Position numbers and translations under genes: made by a program. From the NCBI RefSeq assembly GCF_000243715.2, contig NZ_AHMO02000004.1, positions 374,501-438,500 on the forward strand: a stretch of DNA of 64,000 bases. Reading direction: 5' to 3'. Position 1 is the first letter of the stretch, and the number at the start of each line of letters is the position of its first letter. This document shows positions 8,968 through 20,084 of this stretch, piece by piece. The notes beneath the pieces are model-generated. The model ran no database searches, was not told where the DNA came from, and was given only the letters and a program-made list of their open reading frames with translations. Origin of the DNA: Leptospira broomii serovar Hurstbridge str. 5399. Lineage in GTDB: Bacteria; Spirochaetota; Leptospiria; Leptospirales; Leptospiraceae.

Positions 8968-10290
8968 ATGCAAGCCGACTCCCTTTTCGAACTTGAATCC
9001 GAGAAGTCCTTCTTGGGTTTCTTGCTCTTAAAGGGAGCGGAAAACTTGGTAGATATTCCGCTTCAGGCTGAAGACTTTTACCATGACACTCATAGACGAG
9101 TTTATAAAGCTATTCTAGATCTGGTTGATAAGCGAACCGCAATCGATCCTGTTTCCGTTCTTAATTTCTTAAAAGAAAATTCTCTCCTTAAAGATCCGGA
9201 AAAAGAATACGAATATATCTATTCTCTTTATCGAGATACCGTCGTTTCGCATCCGCTAGGCTATTATGCGGAAAGAATCAAACGTCTTTCCGAACGCAGA
9301 ACTTACGCTAAACTTTTACATAGCGCTCTCGAATTAGTTCAAAAAGAGCCCGGCGAGAACGAATCCGTCTTTAACCAAATCGAGAGAAGCCTAACCGAAG
9401 TCTCCAGAGCGACGGATGTAAAGGGATTACTTCCGGTTTCTCAGGACAAGGCCGCCTTATCCGAATACATAAAGGATATCATGCAAAGTCGGGGCCAGAT
9501 CAAAGGCCTTCGAACTAATTTTACTCAGTTCGACGAAATGACTTCCGGCTTGAAGGAATACGAGCTGATGGTTTTAGCGGCTCGTCCCGGAAACGGAAAA
9601 ACGACGCTCGCGATGAATATTGCTTCGAACGTAGCGTTAATGCATAATAAGCCTGTCGTAATCTTTTCTCTTGAGATGAGCAGGATGGAACTCCTACTCA
9701 AACTCGTTTGCGCCCACGCCCAGGTAGAATCCAATAAACTAAAGCGCTCCGAAGTAACCAAGTCAGATGCACCCAAGCTTTTGGATGCGATTATAAAAGT
9801 GACCTCGGCACCCATATACATAGACGACTCCGGAGCGCTGACTGTGGACGATTTTAAGGGAAGGATCCGTAAGTTACTGACGAACGAGACCTTGGGATTA
9901 ATCATCGTGGATTATCTTCAGCTGATGAGCGATCCTAAAAGTCGAGACGGCGGAAGACAGCAAGAAGTTGCTTCCATCTCCCGTACTTTGAAACAAATCG
10001 CAAAAGAGGCGAGGTGTCCCGTCGTTGCTTTGTCTCAGATGAACCGCTCCATCGAACAAAGATCTAAGGATCAACGACCTCAATTGGCCGACCTTCGAGA
10101 GTCTGGGGCCATCGAACAGGATGCGGATATCGTAACATTCATTTATCGGGGAACCGGTAAGGACGGCGAGCAAGACGATAGTGTTAGGCCGGGAACTGCC
10201 GAAATCATAGTAGCCAAGAACCGTTCCGGACCTACCGGTTCTTTTCCACTTGCCTTCAGACCCGAACTTTCCAGATTTGATAACATCTAA
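8968..10290 (+). CDS. dnaB: replicative DNA helicase DnaB
   Basis: DnaB is the hexameric helicase that unwinds DNA at the replication fork. The 440-residue protein has the N-terminal DnaB domain (about residues 5-105) and a RecA-like C-terminal domain. Walker A ([12 protein letters not shown]) is near residues 204-215, the IIVDYLQLM Walker B strand is near residue 311, and the [13 protein letters not shown] motif is near residue 375. No intein or insertion is present. It follows rplI directly, the common rplI-dnaB arrangement. Confidence 0.96.
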   Translation: MQADSLFELESEKSFLGFLLLKGAENLVDIPLQAEDFYHDTHRRVYKAILDLVDKRTAIDPVSVLNFLKENSLLKDPEKEYEYIYSLYRDTVVSHPLGYYAERIKRLSERRTYAKLLHSALELVQKEPGENESVFNQIERSLTEVSRATDVKGLLPVSQDKAALSEYIKDIMQSRGQIKGLRTNFTQFDEMTSGLKEYELMVLAARPGNGKTTLAMNIASNVALMHNKPVVIFSLEMSRMELLLKLVCAHAQVESNKLKRSEVTKSDAPKLLDAIIKVTSAPIYIDDSGALTVDDFKGRIRKLLTNETLGLIIVDYLQLMSDPKSRDGGRQQEVASISRTLKQIAKEARCPVVALSQMNRSIEQRSKDQRPQLADLRESGAIEQDADIVTFIYRGTGKDGEQDDSVRPGTAEIIVAKNRSGPTGSFPLAFRPELSRFDNI

Positions 10291-10311
10291 TTCGTTTAGC
10301 AGACAGTAAGA

Positions 10312-12171
10312 ATGCAGGAAAGCACCGCGGAAATTATAGACACTCATAAAAGGAATGGAATTTTTTTGGAAGATTGGATTCTAAATAATTACAAGAACAG
10401 ATCCTGGGCAGGAGAGACCACTCAAGCACAGGAAGGAAAGACGATCGGACTGTTCGGCTGGGCCTTCCGCTTCCGCGACCAAGGCGGAGTCATTTTCGTA
10501 GACTTGAGAGATCGTACCGGAATTTTGCAAGTCGTTCTCCGGAAGGAAATTTTGGGCGAGGACTTCCATCTTGCCGAAAAAATTCGTTCCGAATATGTGA
10601 TTGCAGTCCAAGGAATCCTGCGAAAGAGAGATCCTGAAAGCATCAATCCAAAGATGCAAACCGGAACGGTAGAACTCGTAGTCGATAAATTGCAGATCTT
10701 AAATGCCGCCAAAACTCCTCCTTTTTCTCTGGATGAATTCGAGGAAATATCCGAAGAGCATAGGCTTAAATATCGCTATCTGGATTTTCGTCGCGACGAA
10801 TTAAAAAATCGAATCATTAAACGACATGAATTCATATTCGCTATCCGTAATTATCTGAATTCCAGAAAATTTTTAGAGATAGAGACTCCGATTCTTAATA
10901 AGTCGACTCCCGAGGGAGCCCGGGACTTTTTAGTTCCGTCCAGATTGAATCCGAATTCGTTTTACGCACTTCCTCAGTCGCCTCAGATATTTAAGCAAAT
11001 TTTAATGGTCGGCGGCGTTGAAAGATATTTCCAAATCGTAAAATGTTTCCGCGATGAGGATTTGCGCGCAGATAGACAACCTGAATTTACGCAATTAGAT
11101 ATGGAATTTGCCTTCGTTTCCCAGGAGGAAATCCTAAGTGAAATCGAAGGCCTATTTTCGAAAGTTTTCCAGGAAGTATTCGGCGTTTCGTTCAAGGGTC
11201 CTTTTTCACGGATGCCGTACAAGCAGGCGATGGAAGAATACGGCTCCGACAAACCGGACTTGAGATTCGGAATGAAGCTCGTAAACGTTTCCGAATTCGT
11301 AAAAGACAGCGATTTCCAGGTTTTCTCCGGCGCGGTCAATAGCGGAGGCGTTGTAAAAGCGATTTGCGTGCCGGGCGGGTCGGTCATTTCTCGCAAGGAA
11401 ATCGAAGATCTGACGGCCTGGTTGAATCGGGACTATAAGGCTAAGGGCCTGGCTTATATGAAGCACGGAACGGATGGCCTCGAATCTACGATTACAAAAC
11501 GCTTTTCTAAGGAAAGCTTACAATCAATCCAAAAAGCGGTGGGTTCCAAAGAAGGAGACATGGTCTTCTTCGGTGCGGATGAAGCGGGAATTGTGAACCA
11601 TTCTTTAGGCGCATTACGTCTAAAGTTATCGGAAAGATTTGACAAACCGCAGGAAGGAAGCTTCCATATTTCCTGGATTGTGGATTTTCCGATGTTTGAA
11701 TGGAATAAGGACGCGAAACGTTGGGATTCACTACATCATCCGTTCACTTCTCCAGGGGACGAAAGTTTGGAAATTTTTTCTTCCGAAGAGGCGCTTCAAA
11801 AAGGTGCGGGTAATTCACTCGCAAAAGCCTATGATCTCGTTCTAAACGGAGTTGAAATCGGAGGAGGATCCATCCGGATTCATTCCCAGGAAATTCAAAA
11901 TAGAGTCTTTTCCGTTTTGGGAATCGGCACCGAAGAAGCGAAAGAAAAATTCGGATTCCTTTTAGATGCTCTGGAATACGGAGCTCCTCCGCACGGGGGA
12001 ATCGCTTTCGGAATCGATAGGATTTTAATGCTAATGACGGGTGGGAAATCGATTCGGGATGTGATCGCGTTTCCGAAAACCCAGAAAGGAGTTTGCTTGA
12101 TGAGCGAATGCCCTTCTGCGGTTGAGGAAAAGCAACTGCAAGAACTGAAGTTAAGACTAGTAAAGGTATAA
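10312..12171 (+). CDS. aspS: aspartyl-tRNA synthetase (bacterial type)
   Basis: This class II synthetase charges tRNA with aspartate. It has an N-terminal OB anticodon-binding domain ([22 protein letters not shown]), motif 2 ([20 protein letters not shown]), a GAD-type insertion between motifs 2 and 3 that marks the bacterial enzyme, and motif 3 near the C-terminus ([15 protein letters not shown]). At 619 residues it is slightly longer than usual because of about 30 extra N-terminal residues, so a start a little downstream is possible. The stop TAA (12169-12171) lies within the upstream frame of phoH. Confidence 0.95.
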   Translation: MQESTAEIIDTHKRNGIFLEDWILNNYKNRSWAGETTQAQEGKTIGLFGWAFRFRDQGGVIFVDLRDRTGILQVVLRKEILGEDFHLAEKIRSEYVIAVQGILRKRDPESINPKMQTGTVELVVDKLQILNAAKTPPFSLDEFEEISEEHRLKYRYLDFRRDELKNRIIKRHEFIFAIRNYLNSRKFLEIETPILNKSTPEGARDFLVPSRLNPNSFYALPQSPQIFKQILMVGGVERYFQIVKCFRDEDLRADRQPEFTQLDMEFAFVSQEEILSEIEGLFSKVFQEVFGVSFKGPFSRMPYKQAMEEYGSDKPDLRFGMKLVNVSEFVKDSDFQVFSGAVNSGGVVKAICVPGGSVISRKEIEDLTAWLNRDYKAKGLAYMKHGTDGLESTITKRFSKESLQSIQKAVGSKEGDMVFFGADEAGIVNHSLGALRLKLSERFDKPQEGSFHISWIVDFPMFEWNKDAKRWDSLHHPFTSPGDESLEIFSSEEALQKGAGNSLAKAYDLVLNGVEIGGGSIRIHSQEIQNRVFSVLGIGTEEAKEKFGFLLDALEYGAPPHGGIAFGIDRILMLMTGGKSIRDVIAFPKTQKGVCLMSECPSAVEEKQLQELKLRLVKV

Positions 12172-12176
12172 ACCCC

Positions 12177-13145
12177 ATCAGGAAAGAACAATTTATTTTC
12201 GAGAGCCAGGATCTCTATCGCAAGATCTGCGGGATCAATGATAGCGGAGTAAAGATCCTGGAAAAACAATTAGAGGTGGATTTGATCCCGAGAGGGAACG
12301 GTTTCCAACTGGAAGGTAACTCTCCTAAGGTCGATTTTGCGTTAGATTTTTTTCGTCTTCTTGAAACGAATTACAGAGATCGTCCGGATAGGGAATTTAC
12401 GGATTCCTTCGACTTCGCCTACCTTTTAAAGCAGGTTACGAAGGAGAAGAAGAAGGAGGAACGAAGAGGCGAGGACGAGCCTTTTAAACCTTCGGAAAAG
12501 ATTCTTACAACGTATCGCGGTAAGCATCTTTATCCTAGAACCAAAAACCAAGATAAGTATATTCAATCTTTTTTAAATAACCTGATTACGTTCGGCATCG
12601 GCCCTGCGGGGACCGGAAAAACGTTCTTATCCGTTGCAATGGCGTGCAGATTCTTACAGAACGGAATGGTCGATAAAATCGTACTGACGCGCCCGGCAGT
12701 GGAAGCGGGAGAAAATCTTGGCTTTCTTCCCGGCGATCTAAATCAAAAAGTAGACCCTTATTTGCGGCCCGTTTACGACGCTCTGAACGAATGCATCGGC
12801 TTCGAAAAGACCCAGGAATATATCGCGTTAACAAAGATAGAAATCGCTCCGGTCGCCTTTATGAGAGGTCGTACATTATCTAAAAGTTTCATCATTTTGG
12901 ACGAGGCCCAGAACTGCACTTTGTCCCAACTTAAGATGATTATGACTCGTTTAGGCAGAAACTCTCGTATGTGCATATCCGGGGACGTCACGCAAATCGA
13001 TTTGGAGCACGGACGTTCCGGTTTCGATAAAGTCGTAAATTTATTTAGAAGTACGGAAAGTATTGGTCAGATATTTTTTGGAAAGGAAGATATCACCAGA
13101 CATCCTTTGGTGGAAACCATCGTAAGGAAATTCGAAGAGTTATAA
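12177..13145 (+). CDS. phoH: PhoH-family ATPase with non-standard start
   Basis: PhoH-like proteins are cytoplasmic P-loop ATPases linked to RNA metabolism and often encoded beside ybeY, as here. The Walker A motif GPAGTGKTF is encoded at about 12600-12626 and Walker B ([10 protein letters not shown]) at about 12886-12915. The first standard start codon in frame is GTG 12276, but the frame is open from 12126. The bases from 12177 encode the family's conserved N-terminal domain ([20 protein letters not shown], then [13 protein letters not shown]), so GTG 12276 would cut it off. No ATG, GTG or TTG occurs upstream in frame. ATC 12177, 5 bases after the aspS stop and about 9 after AAAGG, is the likeliest initiator, with ATA 12168 or ATT 12195 as alternatives. 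A sequence error is also possible. Confidence 0.88.
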   Translation: MRKEQFIFESQDLYRKICGINDSGVKILEKQLEVDLIPRGNGFQLEGNSPKVDFALDFFRLLETNYRDRPDREFTDSFDFAYLLKQVTKEKKKEERRGEDEPFKPSEKILTTYRGKHLYPRTKNQDKYIQSFLNNLITFGIGPAGTGKTFLSVAMACRFLQNGMVDKIVLTRPAVEAGENLGFLPGDLNQKVDPYLRPVYDALNECIGFEKTQEYIALTKIEIAPVAFMRGRTLSKSFIILDEAQNCTLSQLKMIMTRLGRNSRMCISGDVTQIDLEHGRSGFDKVVNLFRSTESIGQIFFGKEDITRHPLVETIVRKFEEL

Positions 13146-13149
13146 AGAA

Positions 13150-15558
13150 ATGTTTTCCTTAAGTTCTTACTTAGAAAACGGAATGGCATGGATTACGGAT
13201 ACCTTGACCAAGGTACGCCCCATTTCTTTTGTGAGAAAATTCCAAGTTATGCTTACGGTAATCACCTTGCTGGTCGTGACCTGGATGCTTGCGATCCCCT
13301 TTTTCGGTCAGGATAAAATCGATCTATCGCCGGACGGTCTTTATTCGGAAGGTAAGACCGCTTTGGACAAGATCGTTTCCACGAAAGACATCGTTTACGA
13401 AGATGAGGAAAAAACCAAAGCTAAGAAGTTGAAGGCATTCCAATCCGCTCCGAATTTTTTCGATAGGGATTACGCCATTCTAACGGAAACGATTCGACCT
13501 GCGATCCAAGAGGATATGGAAAACTATCGCAATTTTCGCCCAAGCGCAGAAGGGAAGGGCGCGCAGGAGCTCCTAAACATCGCCCCTCGTTGGAAAAATA
13601 GATCCAAGGAAGAGTTGGAAACTCTTCTCAAAGCTCCCAGTAAGGCGCGTGTCCGGGATATGGTGCTTCAATATAGCAATCTTGTTTTTTCCAATTTTTG
13701 CATTTTGCGGGATTCACCTCCCGACTATCCGTCCGTACGGACGGTGGAAGCGCGGGTTCGGAATACCGGCGCCGGCAGCAATAAGGAACAAGTTTCTTCG
13801 TTAGAGGGAAGCCTGGTGATTCCCCGAACGTTTCTTTACCGGGATGATGCGACGATCATCACCTTAAATAGGATCGCTTCCGAAAAACTTCAAACCATAG
13901 ATCCGTTGCTGTTAGGGATAATTCAAAGACTTTCACTAACTTATATCTATTCAAATCCGGCTTGTACGTATAACGCACAGGAAACCGCCGCTCAAAAGAA
14001 ATTTGCGATGGACCGCGCCGAGCCCGTAAACAGTCGGATCAATGCCGGTGAGATCATCGTTCGTGCAGGAGAGATCATCACTCCGGACATTTATCAAAAA
14101 TTATTAATTGTTAATAAATACGCGACTCGAGCCAATATAGCCTCCATACTTTCAATTTTACTGATTCAATCCATTTTCGTAATTATCGTCTATGCTTTTC
14201 TAAAGAAATATAATCCAAAAAGGTTGAACGACGTCTCCAGTAACGTGATCGTTTTTACTTTGATTTGGGCGCTCGTGCTTTGGGCGTATCTTGCATCTAA
14301 AGCTTTCTATAATTTCGAGAATAGTTATGATTCCGCTTTTTATTTCGCTCTAGTCGTTCCTACCGGAATGGTATGCCTGATTTTATCGATGGTTTACGAC
14401 GAGCAATTGTCGATCGCCATCGGGTTCTTCCTTGCCTTTTTCGTTTTTGCCGCATCCAGATACAATCCAACCTCCTTCATTTTGGCGTTCGTAATGACGG
14501 TTGTGGCGGCCACTTACGGCAGGAAAATGCGTAAGCGCATCGATTTTATCAAGGCCGGATTTTATATGGCTTTGGTTCAAATGTTGATCTCTTCCTCAGG
14601 CTACCTTTTCGATTCTAGAAATTACTGGGTCGCGGTTCCTTCCGGCTCGCATTTAAGGGATTTATGGGAATCTAATATATTTAAATTATACTTACTCTGT
14701 CTAGTAAACGGATTTGTTTGTTCCACTTTGACCCAATTATTATTACCGATTTACGAATACGTATTCAATATACCGACTCGTTTTAAGCTGATGGAATTGG
14801 CCGATACGGGGCATCCGTTGTTACAAAGCCTTTTAACGAAGGCTCCTTCGACCTACACTCACACTTTTTTAGTGGCGGCAATGTCGGAAAGAGCGGCTCA
14901 GAATCTGGAGTTGGATTGGCTTTTGACGCGAGTCGGAGTCTATTTCCACGATATCGGAAAGATTCCGAATGCCGGCTTCTTCGTCGAGAATCAGCATTTG
15001 ATTCCTAAGAAAGAGAATATCGATAAGAATAATCCGGCATTGGCTGCTAAGATCGTAATCGATCATGTACTGGACGGAATCGAAATGGCAAAGAAAGCCA
15101 GGCTTCCCCGGGAAGTAATCGATTTTATTCCGGAGCACCACGGCACGTCCACAATGGCGTTCTTTTATCATAAAGCGTTATCGGAACTTTCTCCGTCCCA
15201 AAGAAAGAAATTAAGAAAGGAAGATTTTCAATATCCCGGTCCCAAACCCCAGCGGAAGGAAACGGCGATCGTTATGATTGCGGATAGCCTGGAAGCGGCA
15301 AGCCGGTCGTTGGAGGAAGTTACTCCGGAAGCATTGGAAAATCTTATTACAAAAATAGTAAATAGTAAGCTGGCCGAGAACCAATTGGACGAATGCGGTC
15401 TGACCCTAGGCGATTTGGAAGTCGTAAAATCCTCCTTTAAGGAGGTCCTTCTTTCGAGCTTACATTCTCGACCTAAATATCCTAAGCCGGAAGAAACGAA
15501 GGCTTTGGAAGAGAAGAATAAGAACGTTCTCCTTAAATCCGGGAGAAAGGCCTCTTAG
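13150..15558 (+). CDS. membrane HD-domain phosphodiesterase (7TMR-HD, PgpH-like)
   Basis: This 802-residue protein has one membrane segment near residues 35-50, a large extracytoplasmic region (7TMR-HDED type), a block of about seven membrane segments at roughly 330-550, and a cytoplasmic HD domain with the metal-binding pair His600-Asp601 in [14 protein letters not shown] second EHHGTS motif follows. In Firmicutes, PgpH proteins of this layout hydrolyse cyclic di-AMP. The domain order matches, but substrate in Leptospira is inferred. It sits between phoH and ybeY, a widely conserved arrangement (phoH-pgpH-ybeY). It begins 4 bases after the phoH stop. Confidence 0.88.
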   Translation: MFSLSSYLENGMAWITDTLTKVRPISFVRKFQVMLTVITLLVVTWMLAIPFFGQDKIDLSPDGLYSEGKTALDKIVSTKDIVYEDEEKTKAKKLKAFQSAPNFFDRDYAILTETIRPAIQEDMENYRNFRPSAEGKGAQELLNIAPRWKNRSKEELETLLKAPSKARVRDMVLQYSNLVFSNFCILRDSPPDYPSVRTVEARVRNTGAGSNKEQVSSLEGSLVIPRTFLYRDDATIITLNRIASEKLQTIDPLLLGIIQRLSLTYIYSNPACTYNAQETAAQKKFAMDRAEPVNSRINAGEIIVRAGEIITPDIYQKLLIVNKYATRANIASILSILLIQSIFVIIVYAFLKKYNPKRLNDVSSNVIVFTLIWALVLWAYLASKAFYNFENSYDSAFYFALVVPTGMVCLILSMVYDEQLSIAIGFFLAFFVFAASRYNPTSFILAFVMTVVAATYGRKMRKRIDFIKAGFYMALVQMLISSSGYLFDSRNYWVAVPSGSHLRDLWESNIFKLYLLCLVNGFVCSTLTQLLLPIYEYVFNIPTRFKLMELADTGHPLLQSLLTKAPSTYTHTFLVAAMSERAAQNLELDWLLTRVGVYFHDIGKIPNAGFFVENQHLIPKKENIDKNNPALAAKIVIDHVLDGIEMAKKARLPREVIDFIPEHHGTSTMAFFYHKALSELSPSQRKKLRKEDFQYPGPKPQRKETAIVMIADSLEAASRSLEEVTPEALENLITKIVNSKLAENQLDECGLTLGDLEVVKSSFKEVLLSSLHSRPKYPKPEETKALEEKNKNVLLKSGRKAS

Positions 15559-15566
15559 GTTCGAGT

Positions 15567-16052
15567 TTGATCGATTTTTCCTCGGATATTCCGGAGAGCC
15601 TAGTTCCATACTGGTTGTCGAGCGGCGAACTCCTGCCCAGAATAAAGAGACTATTGGAATTTTCCTTTCCTCAAACGGAATGCTCCCTTTCTATTCTTAT
15701 AGTCGATGATGAAGCGATCCGAGAGATCAATCGAGTTCGCAGGAATAAAGATAAAGAGACGGACGTATTATCTTTTCCGTTAAGTTTCGATATGGAACCT
15801 TGGACATTACCTCCGAACAAAAATAAACTCGACTTCGGACCTATTTTGAGCTTGGGGGAGATCGTAATCTCCTGGGATACTTGCAAGGTCCAAGCAAAGG
15901 AAATCGGACACACGGAAGAGGAAGAATTCTTTCGCTTACTCGTGCATGGTTTTCTCCATCTGATCGGATACGATCATGAGCGGGGACCTAAAGACGAAGA
16001 GTTGATGAAGCGGAAGGAGGATCTATGTCTGGATCTCATTCTGGAGCTCTAA
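15567..16052 (+). CDS. ybeY: endoribonuclease YbeY (16S rRNA maturation)
   Basis: YbeY is a zinc-dependent RNase involved in 16S rRNA 3' processing and ribosome quality control. The signature VHGFLHLIGYDHE gives the three zinc ligands His127, His131 and His137. The N-terminal half has the ILIVDDEAIREINRVRR and KETDVLSFPL segments of the family. The product is 161 residues. The start is TTG 15567, 8 bases after the previous stop, with only a weak TAGGT ahead. The 3' end overlaps recO by 28 bases. Confidence 0.94.
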   Translation: MIDFSSDIPESLVPYWLSSGELLPRIKRLLEFSFPQTECSLSILIVDDEAIREINRVRRNKDKETDVLSFPLSFDMEPWTLPPNKNKLDFGPILSLGEIVISWDTCKVQAKEIGHTEEEEFFRLLVHGFLHLIGYDHERGPKDEELMKRKEDLCLDLILEL

Positions 16053-16798
16053 GAAAGACAAAGGGGATCGTGATGGAGAGTCGTATTCTTTCGGAAGGAG
16101 ACGCTTTCCTAAGACTTCTACCGGAGGAAGGCGAGGTCGCGAGTTTTCGGATTAAAGGTATAAAGAAAAGTAAATCACGTCCCATAGCCGCAGTCGAGCC
16201 GGGATCGTTAACCGCTTTGGATTATTATATGACTCAGGGACGGGACACGTTCAACGTAAAAGAAATCGGACTTATAGAACGTTTCGATAATGCAAAAACA
16301 GGTTACGCAGGGACGGTATTGGTTTCCTATATAGTCGAGTTAGTGTCGTCATTTTTGACGGAAGGCGGCGTCCATCCGCAAGAGTATAAATTATTATACG
16401 CCGCGTTAAAGGAGTTGGACGAGGGAGGATATCGTCCGATTTTTCTACCTTTTTTTAAGTTCAAATTGCTGTACGTCGCGGGATTTATCTCCAAGGAAAT
16501 TTCTTGTTCGGTTTGCGGGAAGGAGTTGGGGGAAATGAGCTCCTGTAGTTTGGAGGATGAACATTTCGACGTCATTTGCGGAGATTGTCGTACCCCTAAT
16601 CCTGATAGGGTCGGTTTGGTCCGATTGATATTCGATTGTCTTCGTGGCCGATACAAGGATTTAAAGGAAGAAAAGATTTCCCTTGAACTCCTCAAGGAAG
16701 CGGATAGGTTGAGTAACCGGGCGCTTAAGCCCCTGCTTGGCCGAAGATTAAAATCCGAGGCGATGCTTTACGAATCCCTGGGAGAAACTCTTGGATAA
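16025..16798 (+). CDS. recO: DNA repair protein RecO
   Basis: RecO works with RecF and RecR to load RecA on SSB-coated single-stranded DNA. The N-terminal OB fold is recognisable (KGIVMESRILSEGDAF), the middle is helical, and four cysteines at 161, 164, 185 and 188 (CSVC and CGDC) form the zinc-finger of the family. The length of 257 residues is normal. It starts inside ybeY (28-base overlap) with GAAGCGGAAGGAGG just ahead of the ATG, so coupling is likely. Its 3' end overlaps the next small gene by 8 bases. Confidence 0.9.
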   Translation: MSGSHSGALRKTKGIVMESRILSEGDAFLRLLPEEGEVASFRIKGIKKSKSRPIAAVEPGSLTALDYYMTQGRDTFNVKEIGLIERFDNAKTGYAGTVLVSYIVELVSSFLTEGGVHPQEYKLLYAALKELDEGGYRPIFLPFFKFKLLYVAGFISKEISCSVCGKELGEMSSCSLEDEHFDVICGDCRTPNPDRVGLVRLIFDCLRGRYKDLKEEKISLELLKEADRLSNRALKPLLGRRLKSEAMLYESLGETLG

Positions 16799-17048
16799 AG
16801 TCTTTAAAACTTGTTTCGTTCTCATCTATACGATAGGTCTATTATTTCTTATTCTTCTGGATATTCGGTGGGGTAAAAAAGATTCCATTCCGAAGCCGGA
16901 TCTTCGGGAAGAAGGTAGAAGTTGCGTAACTCTTGAATGTATCCTTAGGGAAAAGAATGTGGTATTAAAGTCCTTGGATAAAAGTTGGGAAATCATCTCG
17001 TCCAAACATTTGTTCCCGGATTGGGATCGGACTTCTTCCAAAAAATAG
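16791..17048 (+). CDS. small membrane-anchored hypothetical protein
   Basis: I do not recognise this 85-residue protein. It has one hydrophobic segment near residues 8-25 ([18 protein letters not shown]), then a soluble tail with two cysteines close together (CVTLECIL), suggesting a single-pass protein with an extracytoplasmic tail. The start is TTG 16791, within the end of recO. Overlap and position in the recO-argS operon support it as real. No function is proposed. Confidence 0.55.
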   Translation: MDKVFKTCFVLIYTIGLLFLILLDIRWGKKDSIPKPDLREEGRSCVTLECILREKNVVLKSLDKSWEIISSKHLFPDWDRTSSKK

Positions 17049-17067
17049 GAAAACAAAAACCGTAAGA

Positions 17068-18831
17068 ATGAAAGAAACGGAAACTATCAAACAAACCGTA
17101 CTCTCCGCCCTAAACGAAGCTATCGATGTCTATTGCAAGGCCGAAGCGACTTCCGTTAACCCTTCGGAGCTTAAAATCAGAATCGAATATTCTAGAGAAG
17201 AATCCTTCGGTGATTATTCGACATCCTTCGCCCTGGAGAATTCTAAACTTTTGAGGCGTAAGCCGATGGAGTCCGCCGCTAGTTTGGTCGAAATTTTGCG
17301 GGAAAAAACCGATCTATTCGAAAAGGTAGATTGCACTCCACCCGGTTTTGTTAATTTTAGAATTTCCCCTTCTTATTTGATTCAATTTTTAGAATCTTCG
17401 GTTCTGGCGGGACAGGCGTTTCCGCAAGTGGCACATTCCAAAAAGGTAAATTTGGAATTCGTAAGTGCGAACCCGACGGGACCCTTGAATATCGTCTCGG
17501 CGAGAGCGGCTGCGACGGGTGATGCGATGGCGAACGTATTAAAGGCCGTCGGACATAAGGTCGAGAAAGAATTTTATGTAAACGATTACGGAAACCAAGT
17601 CTTTCTGTTGGGAGTATCCACTCTTGTTCGGATTCGGGAGCAACTAGGGGAATCTTTCTCCGTTCAGGAGTCCGAAGACGGTACTCCCATGGAGGAATTA
17701 CTTGCGAAAAATATAATTCCTTCGGAAGGTTATCGCGGAGAGTATTTGAAAGAAATCGCAAAGCGATTATTAGGCGATCCTAAGACGGATGAGGAAATAA
17801 AAAACCTATTAAACACCTCTCAATACAGATTGCTCGCCGAAAAATGTTCCGTTTGGGCAGTAGAATCTAATCTCGTTTGGCAAAGAAAGGATTTAGATTT
17901 ATTCGGAGTCGAATTTGACCGCTTCTTCTCCGAGACTAGTCTGCATGAATCCGGTAAAGTTTTGGCAGTACTGGAAGATTTAAAACAATCCGGTAAGATA
18001 TTCGAGGAGGATGGAAAGCAGGTCTTTCGCTCCACCGATTACGGAGACGATAAAGACAGAGTGGTGGTTAGGGACGATGGTCGCCCCACATATTTATTAG
18101 CGGATATCGCGTATCACAGAAATAAGATGGAAAGAAATTACGATCGAATCATCGATATTTGGGGTCCGGATCATCATGGTTATATTGCTAGGCTGGCCGG
18201 AGCAGTACAGGCGCTTGGATTCGCTAAGGAAAATTTCCAAGTCGTAATCGCTCAACAGGTCAATTTATTAATGGCCGGACAAAAAATGAAAATGAGTAAG
18301 AGAGCCGGTGAATTTCAGACTATGGAGGATTTACTCGGTTATCTCGGAAAACATGCGAAAGATGTCGCGAGATATTTCTTTGCTATGCGTTCCTTAGATT
18401 CCCCCCTAGATTTTGATTTGGATCTTGCGAAAGACGAATCGGACAAAAATCCGGTTTTCTATCTGCAGTATGCTCATGCTCGGGTTTCGTCTATTTTTAG
18501 GGAGGTTGGCAGCGACTCAGATCGAACTGCATTGGAAAATTTGGAAATGACGGAAGAAAGGAAACGCTTACTTTTTTGGGCAGCCCGCTTTCCGGAGGAA
18601 GTAGTCGATGCCGCACAAAGTTTGGAGCCGCATAGGCTTACAAATTATCTTCAAAATTTAGCGAGAGCCTTTACTCAATTCTATATCGCTAAAAACAATC
18701 GGTTGAAAGATGCGAACGAGACTACTAAATTAGGTTTGGCTCGAATTTGCAAATCGGCGCAAACCGTTTTATCTTTGGGACTTGGGTTATTGGGCGTATC
18801 CGCTCCGGAGCGATTGGACAAAGAAGCATGA
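17068..18831 (+). CDS. argS: arginyl-tRNA synthetase
   Basis: This class I synthetase charges tRNA with arginine. The 587-residue protein has the N-terminal additional domain, the catalytic core with [18 protein letters not shown], a KMSKS-type loop ([11 protein letters not shown]) near residue 410, and an alpha-helical anticodon domain at the C-terminus. The HIGH-like motif reads NIVS rather than HVGH; I recall this variant in some other bacterial ArgRS groups, so it need not mean loss of activity. It overlaps cinA by ATGA at 18828-18831. Confidence 0.95.
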   Translation: MKETETIKQTVLSALNEAIDVYCKAEATSVNPSELKIRIEYSREESFGDYSTSFALENSKLLRRKPMESAASLVEILREKTDLFEKVDCTPPGFVNFRISPSYLIQFLESSVLAGQAFPQVAHSKKVNLEFVSANPTGPLNIVSARAAATGDAMANVLKAVGHKVEKEFYVNDYGNQVFLLGVSTLVRIREQLGESFSVQESEDGTPMEELLAKNIIPSEGYRGEYLKEIAKRLLGDPKTDEEIKNLLNTSQYRLLAEKCSVWAVESNLVWQRKDLDLFGVEFDRFFSETSLHESGKVLAVLEDLKQSGKIFEEDGKQVFRSTDYGDDKDRVVVRDDGRPTYLLADIAYHRNKMERNYDRIIDIWGPDHHGYIARLAGAVQALGFAKENFQVVIAQQVNLLMAGQKMKMSKRAGEFQTMEDLLGYLGKHAKDVARYFFAMRSLDSPLDFDLDLAKDESDKNPVFYLQYAHARVSSIFREVGSDSDRTALENLEMTEERKRLLFWAARFPEEVVDAAQSLEPHRLTNYLQNLARAFTQFYIAKNNRLKDANETTKLGLARICKSAQTVLSLGLGLLGVSAPERLDKEA

Positions 18832-20084
18832 ATTCTCCACGTTTTATAGTCGTTTCTACCGGATCGGAACTTACAGCAGGTCGCAGTCAGGACACAAACT
18901 CATCATGGATCGCTAACGAACTCTTCGGACTCGGATTTATCGTCGAAAAATTTCTGGTTCTCCCGGATTCTCCGGATCTAATTAGCAACGAGTTAAAATC
19001 TCTTACGATCGGCGCCGCTGCAGATCGACCTATCGTTATCATAATGACGGGAGGCTTAGGACCCACCGAGGACGATTATACTTTGGAGGTCGTATGCGGA
19101 CTGACTAACTCACAACCGGTTCAGGATACGACAGCTTTGGATCGACTAAAAGCTATCTATCGTTTACGGGGAAGACGCTTCGAAGAAAACTTGGAAACTG
19201 CCGTTCGCCAGGTGTCGATTCCTTCTAAATCCAAGGTTCTACCGAATGCTGTCGGAATTGCACCGGGGTTTTGGTCGGAGCTGGGGCCGGACGTTCACCT
19301 TGGATGTATGCCGGGCGTTCCTAAAGAAATGACGGCCATGTTTTCCAACGAGCTAAGTCCGATCCTCAAGCGTTTATTCCGTCCAGCGGAATTGCATTCC
19401 GATTTCCTATTCATCTGGGGAATGAGCGAATCGACGTTTCAGCAGGAGTTCATACAAGGAATTCCTTCTCTAAAAGAAGGAAAAGCGGTTTGGGGAGTTG
19501 CCGCAAAACGAGGATTTTTGCGCGTCACGTATCAATCCTCCGATCGAAAGGTAGTCGATCAACTAATCTCCGCCACGCAGGAAAAGTACGGTGATCTCTG
19601 TACCGGAGACGTGTTCGAAGAATTACCGAAATTGTTGATAGAAAGAAAGCTGACAGTAGGTACTGCGGAAAGCTGTACCGGTGGTTTGGTGGCTAAGTTG
19701 TTTACGGACCGGGCCGGGTCGTCCGAATATTTTATCGGTTCCATCGTATCGTATGCAAATTCCGTTAAGCAAGCGCAATTAGGTGTTCGCCGGGAAACCT
19801 TAGAAACTTACGGAGCCGTAAGTTCCGAGACTGCAAAAGAAATGGCGGAGGGCGCTGCAAAAGTATTGAATACCGACTTAACAATTAGTATTACCGGAAT
19901 TGCCGGTCCGGGCGGTGCAACGGAGACCAAGAGGGTCGGGACGGTCTTTATAGGAATATACGTCCGCGATAAAGGATCGACGGTTAAGGAACTTTACTTT
20001 CCGTTCAAAAGGGATTTGTTTCGTGACGCTGTCGCTACGACCGCATTGTACCTGCTTTACGATCGCTTAAGGAAGAACGTATGA
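18828..20084 (+). CDS. cinA: CinA family protein (competence/damage-inducible; NMN deamidase type)
   Basis: The 418-residue product has an N-terminal molybdopterin-binding/COG1058 domain (STGSELTAG, then [13 protein letters not shown]) and a C-terminal nicotinamide mononucleotide deamidase domain ([20 protein letters not shown], then GIAGPGG). In the family this recycles pyridine nucleotides; the N-terminal domain hydrolyses ADP-ribose in some members. The frame is open upstream, but ATG 18828 overlapping the argS stop (ATGA) gives the standard N-terminus ([13 protein letters not shown]). Its end overlaps the next gene by ATGA at 20081-20084. Confidence 0.93.
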   Translation: MNSPRFIVVSTGSELTAGRSQDTNSSWIANELFGLGFIVEKFLVLPDSPDLISNELKSLTIGAAADRPIVIIMTGGLGPTEDDYTLEVVCGLTNSQPVQDTTALDRLKAIYRLRGRRFEENLETAVRQVSIPSKSKVLPNAVGIAPGFWSELGPDVHLGCMPGVPKEMTAMFSNELSPILKRLFRPAELHSDFLFIWGMSESTFQQEFIQGIPSLKEGKAVWGVAAKRGFLRVTYQSSDRKVVDQLISATQEKYGDLCTGDVFEELPKLLIERKLTVGTAESCTGGLVAKLFTDRAGSSEYFIGSIVSYANSVKQAQLGVRRETLETYGAVSSETAKEMAEGAAKVLNTDLTISITGIAGPGGATETKRVGTVFIGIYVRDKGSTVKELYFPFKRDLFRDAVATTALYLLYDRLRKNV

